Source: Antedon mediterranea
Lineage: Eukaryota; Echinodermata; Crinoidea; Comatulida; Antedonidae
Direction of reading: 5' to 3'
DNA length: 64,000 nucleotides
Assembly (NCBI RefSeq): GCF_964355755.1
Contig: NC_092680.1
Coordinates: 1,307,001 to 1,371,000, forward strand
Shown piece by piece: positions 57,828-64,000 of the stretch. The notes beneath the pieces are model-generated. The model was not told where the DNA came from. It saw only the letters and a program-made list of their open reading frames with translations, and ran no database searches. Each line of letters opens with the position of its first letter. Positions within the stretch are counted from its first letter, which is position 1. The position numbers and the translations under genes are program-made.

Positions 57828-60652
57828 TGAATCTAAAATTAATTGTAGTAAACTGAAATGTGTTTCTTTTAACTGTAGGTCATTTAAATCTCGCAAAAAC
57901 GAAATTTATGATCTTTGCATGAGTAATGATATTATTGCCATTCAGGAGCATTGGCTGCTTGATGACGAGTTACCTATATTAAAATCATTACATGAAGAGT
58001 TTGATTGTTTTGGGATATCGTCTGTTAAGAGTTCCGATGGCTTACTTGAAGGACGCCCCTATGGAGGCATTGCCATATTTTATAGAAAATGTTTGCACGA
58101 CTACATCAAAACAGTTAATTACAACGACAATAGGATTATTGGTTTGGAACTAGGAAGTGGTAATGATATTACACTCCTTATCAATGTATATCTTCCTTAT
58201 GAGTGCGATGAGCACTTCGCTGAATTTGTTGACTACCTGGGTACAATTCAATCTATAATTAGTGATTTCCATGGTGATAAAGTTATTGTATGTGGTGATT
58301 TTAATGCTGATCACAAAAAAAGATTTGGTGCTGAATTGTTAAATTTTACATCCGAGTGCGACTTAATTTTAACTGATTTAAATCTATTAGGACAGCACTC
58401 TGATAACTTTACTTATATCAGTGATGCTTTTGCTACAACGAGTTGGCTTGATCATGTCCTGTCTACCAACGGAGCTAATGCTCGGATAAAAGAGCTTTCC
58501 ATACGTTATGACATGATCGGTTCGGATCATTTTCCACTTTGCTTTGTTTATGATTTTTCTTTTGAAATTGAACATGAAAAAGATGACCAAAAGAATTATA
58601 CAAGCAATATAAATTGGCAGAAGGTTACTCATCAGGAAATTTACAACTATCAGGAGCGTACTGAATTGCTGCTTAATGATGTTGTTATTCCTCCTTCAGT
58701 ATGTTCATGCAATGATGTAAATTGTGGTGACACTAAACATTTTGATGATATTGATACTTTGTATAATAATATAATTTCTTGTCTTAATCAAGCTGCTAAT
58801 CATTCATTTGTTTCGCATGAAAGTAAATCTTTTAACGTTGTTCCCGGTTGGAACGACTATGTTTCGGAAGCTCATGATATAGCTAGGGAAGCTTTCTTGT
58901 TGTGGAAATGTAATGGGAAACCTAGACATGGTCCTTTATTTGATACCATGAAAGTTGCTAGATCTCGTTTTAAACTGACTCTTCGGAACTGCAGACAGAA
59001 TGAAGAGCAACTTCGAGCTGATAAGATTGCGAACTCTTATATTAATAACGATTTTAACAGTTTTTGGAATAACGTAAAGCGTATGAACAACTCATCTTCT
59101 GGTTCATCTAACATTATTAATGATGTTAGAGGGGATAATAATATATGTAAAACATGGGCTGATCATTATGAGAAGCTTTTCAATTGTGTTAACAATGATA
59201 CTCATAGAATTTATGTTGAAAGACATCTTAATGAAATTAATGTATCTGCTTTTGATGATAAAATTTGTACTGATAGTAATATATTGGATAGTATAAATAA
59301 GCTCAATAGTGGTAAATCCCCTGGGTTTGACGGGCTTAGTGCAGAGCATTTGAAGTATGCTTCAAAACATGTTATTACTTTACTTAGTTTATGTTTTAAT
59401 GCTATGTGTATCCACGGCCATGTCACTGATGAAATGGTACGAGTTGTACTGGTGCCTATAATTAAGAGTAAATCTGGTGACATTACGAGTATGGATAATT
59501 ATAGGCCTATAGCTCTTGCTTCTGTTGTATCTAAGATATTTGAAACATTGTTAATCAATTATTGTGGAGATACCCTTAAGTCAGGGGATCACCAGTTTGC
59601 TTTTAAAAGTCAACACTCAACGGATACTTGTATCTTTGTTTTTAAGCAGATAGTAGATTACTATAATAGGAATGGGAGCCCCGTATTTACTTGTTTTCTC
59701 GACGCGAGTAAAGCGTTCGACCGAGTCAATCACTGGTCACTGTACAGGCAATTAATTATGAGAGAAACAAACATTATTGCTATTAGACTTCTAAAATCTT
59801 GGTATGAGAATCAACGATTTTTTGTTAGATGGGGTAACTCTATGTCTTCAGGTTTTAAAGTTACCAATGGCGTTAGACAGGGTGGTGTTATGTCTCCTCT
59901 GTTATACAATGTTTACATTGACAATTTAAACAGTATGCTTAGTGATTGTAATTTTGGTTGTGAGCTCAATAATACAAAGTTCAACAACTTAAGTTATGCA
60001 GATGACATGGTGTTACTTGCGCCCTCTTTAGATGCCCTCCAAAAGATGGTTAACATATGTGAGGATTTTGCTAATGACTTTGATGTATTATATAATTCAA
60101 AAAAAATCAATTTGCATGTGTTTTTGCCCTAGGAAAAGAAAACTGAATGGTAATTATGTTACTGTTCTATGTGGTAAAGAACTAAATTACGTTCAATCCA
60201 CTACCTACCTTGGTTGTGTTATCAGCAATGATACTAGGGACGAACTGGATATTAAAAGGCAATATCGATCATTATGTATTAGAGGTAACTCTCTTTGTAG
60301 AAAATTTAGTAAATGCTCAACAGATGTTAAGATTACTTTGTTTAAGTCATACTGTATTAGTATGTATTGTGCGGCCTTATGGTGCGATTTTAATGTAAAA
60401 ACTATAAAGTCATTACAGGTCTGTTATAATAACGCACTTAGAAAGATTTTAAGACGCTCAAGGAGCTGTAGTGCTAGTGCTATGTTTGTTGATAACCATG
60501 TTCCCTCCTTCTATGAGTACATTCGGAAATCAATTTTTTGTTTCAAAACAAAAATTGAAAAAAGCTGTAATACTTTAATTACATGTGTTTTTTCTCGTAT
60601 TCTAAAAGATTCAAAGTTGCATAGAAAATGGACAGAACTTTTGTATATTTAA
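57817..60652 (+). pseudogene. LINE ORF2, endonuclease-reverse transcriptase, one frameshift
   Basis: The first frame (57817-60132) carries the endonuclease motifs FNCRSF, IQEHWL, CGDFNADH and GSDHFPLC. The reverse transcriptase motifs are NYRPIALASV, FLDASKAFDRVNHW, NGVRQGGVMSPLLYNVYID and YADDMVLLAP (YADD at 59995-60006). Then an A8 run (60099-60106) shifts the frame. The remaining C-terminal region (thumb, YLGCVISND, LRKILRRSRS) continues in the next frame to a stop at 60652. Removing one base from the A-run would restore continuity. The defect could be a real mutation, a slippage site or an assembly error. The catalytic residues seen are intact. Confidence 0.88.
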
Positions 60653-60775
60653 TCTCATGTATACTTTTACGTGTGTTAACTAGTATCAGTAAAGCCATAA
60701 TATGTGTTGTTTTTGTAAACTTTATGTGTTTCATATGGACAGTTTGTCTGAAATAAAGTTGAATTGAATGATATT

Positions 60776-61373
60776 GTTTATTTGACGAAACTGCGTTAGG
60801 GAAATTAGCGGTACAGTACGTCCGTCTAGAAAGCGTCGGACGCATCCAAAAATTGGACGTATTCAGAAATTCAGGTACTGTATGCATATGTGGCATACTG
60901 TATCACGTCAGAATCGGATCTTGAAAGTTTGAGCTTCAGCTCCCATCACTGTTGAGAGTTGCTTTTACTGCCCTGATATTTTTTCTTTTTTTTACACTCT
61001 TTATCAAACCACCGTGTTTCCATCTTCACTTATCCATGTTGATTGAATGACTCAATATGAATATGTTGGGATACTTTAGATGAAGAAGGGCTTGGACGTC
61101 TATAAAAAAATTCTGTCCTTTTTTTCATTCTTTTCGATTTGCAGTACAGTATGTGTTGTTATAAAAAGTTAAATAAGTACAGTATTTGATGACTTGTACT
61201 TGTATTTTTTTAATAGAAAATATCAAACAAAATACATTGCCTGTGGCGAGTGGACTTCTTTTCTATTCATGTCTACAGTACAGCAAATTTGTACAACCAT
61301 CATTTAAACTACATGTATTAATTATTATTTCAGATTATTTATTCTCTGTAACTGATATTGCTTTAACAAAAAC
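60776..61373. other. Spacer and 5' intron end before zinc-finger gene 2
   Basis: Unique AT-rich sequence. It ends with the acceptor ATTATTTCAG (61324-61333), the same as before zinc-finger gene 1, and a 40-nt leader containing stops in frame. Confidence 0.6.
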
Positions 61374-63877
<2,504 letters not shown>

Positions 63878-64000
63878 TGGGAAATAAAATTTAACTTTAA
63901 CCATGGTCATTTGAGAAAGTACACACAGTTTACAGTGGCCATGTTGTGGGAAGACATTTTTACAATCATTAAACAATAAAACACTATTTAAAAGAGGGGA
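63878..64000 (+). other. 3'UTR of zinc-finger gene 2
   Basis: Contains finger-like remnants (ACCATGGTCATTTGAGAAAG; GGCCATGTTGTGGGAAGACA) and AATAAA at 63975-63980, so the ancestral array was longer. Confidence 0.6.

Larger units (their letters stand above)
56480..60775 (+). mobile_element. Non-LTR retrotransposon (LINE), near full length
   Basis: Two overlapping ORFs (56616-57827 and from 57817) with a short 5' leader and a 3'UTR ending AATAAAGTTGAATTGAATGA. The leader start cannot be fixed by eye, so 56480 is approximate. ORF2 has an apurinic-type endonuclease and a reverse transcriptase, and no RNase H was recognised. The A+T-rich GAATTGAAT tail suits the CR1/L2/Rex-like group. The clade is inference. 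It is in the sense orientation within the presumed intron of zinc-finger gene 2. Confidence 0.9.

Overview
The window is animal nuclear DNA: intron-containing genes with GT-AG junctions, AT-rich spacers, satellites, MITEs, SINEs and a LINE. The gene set (PARP16, ARMC6, two DEG/ENaC channels, C2H2 zinc-finger arrays) and the many TAGGCCTA-type palindromes suggest a marine invertebrate deuterostome, most likely an echinoderm. That assignment is inference, because no species-diagnostic gene is present. All exon joins below were read by eye from splice sites, phase continuity and family similarity.

Layout. 1-8450: a complex satellite with a 1.4-1.8 kb period whose monomers carry a Helitron-like 3' end (hairpin, then CTAG). 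9.57-10.55 kb: a 60-bp satellite. 12.3-14.9 kb: a complete PARP16 gene (+, 6 coding exons, 333 aa). 15.63-17.25 kb: a 59/61-bp satellite lying between the convergent 3' ends of PARP16 and ARMC6. 18.0-20.8 kb: a complete ARMC6 gene (-, 5 coding exons, 462 aa). 22.2-37.4 kb: two divergent paralogous DEG/ENaC (ASIC-like) channel genes. Gene A is on the minus strand (10 coding exons, 588 aa) and gene B on the plus strand (8 coding exons, 620 aa). 40.4-44.1 kb: a 3.7-kb inverted-repeat element holding broken copies of a transposon-type protein. 45.1-46.4 kb: an extra intact copy of the last two channel exons, beside a 24-bp array that has amplified the splice donor. 47.7-63.9 kb: two paralogous poly-zinc-finger genes (26 and about 28 fingers) separated by an almost intact two-ORF LINE and by a 490-bp element built from 17 copies of a GGGCCCGATCGTCT module.

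The host genes do not form one pathway. PARP16 is an ER tail-anchored mono-ADP-ribosyltransferase and ARMC6 an armadillo-repeat protein. The channel pair is a local duplication, as is the zinc-finger pair. A MITE family with AAGCTCTGTCTACACTATC ends occurs ten times and sits in introns of three genes. The strongest leads for something undescribed are the satellite monomers ending like Helitrons, the GGGCCCGATCGTCT module element with 9-bp flanking direct repeats, and the spare 3' exon pair of the channel locus.
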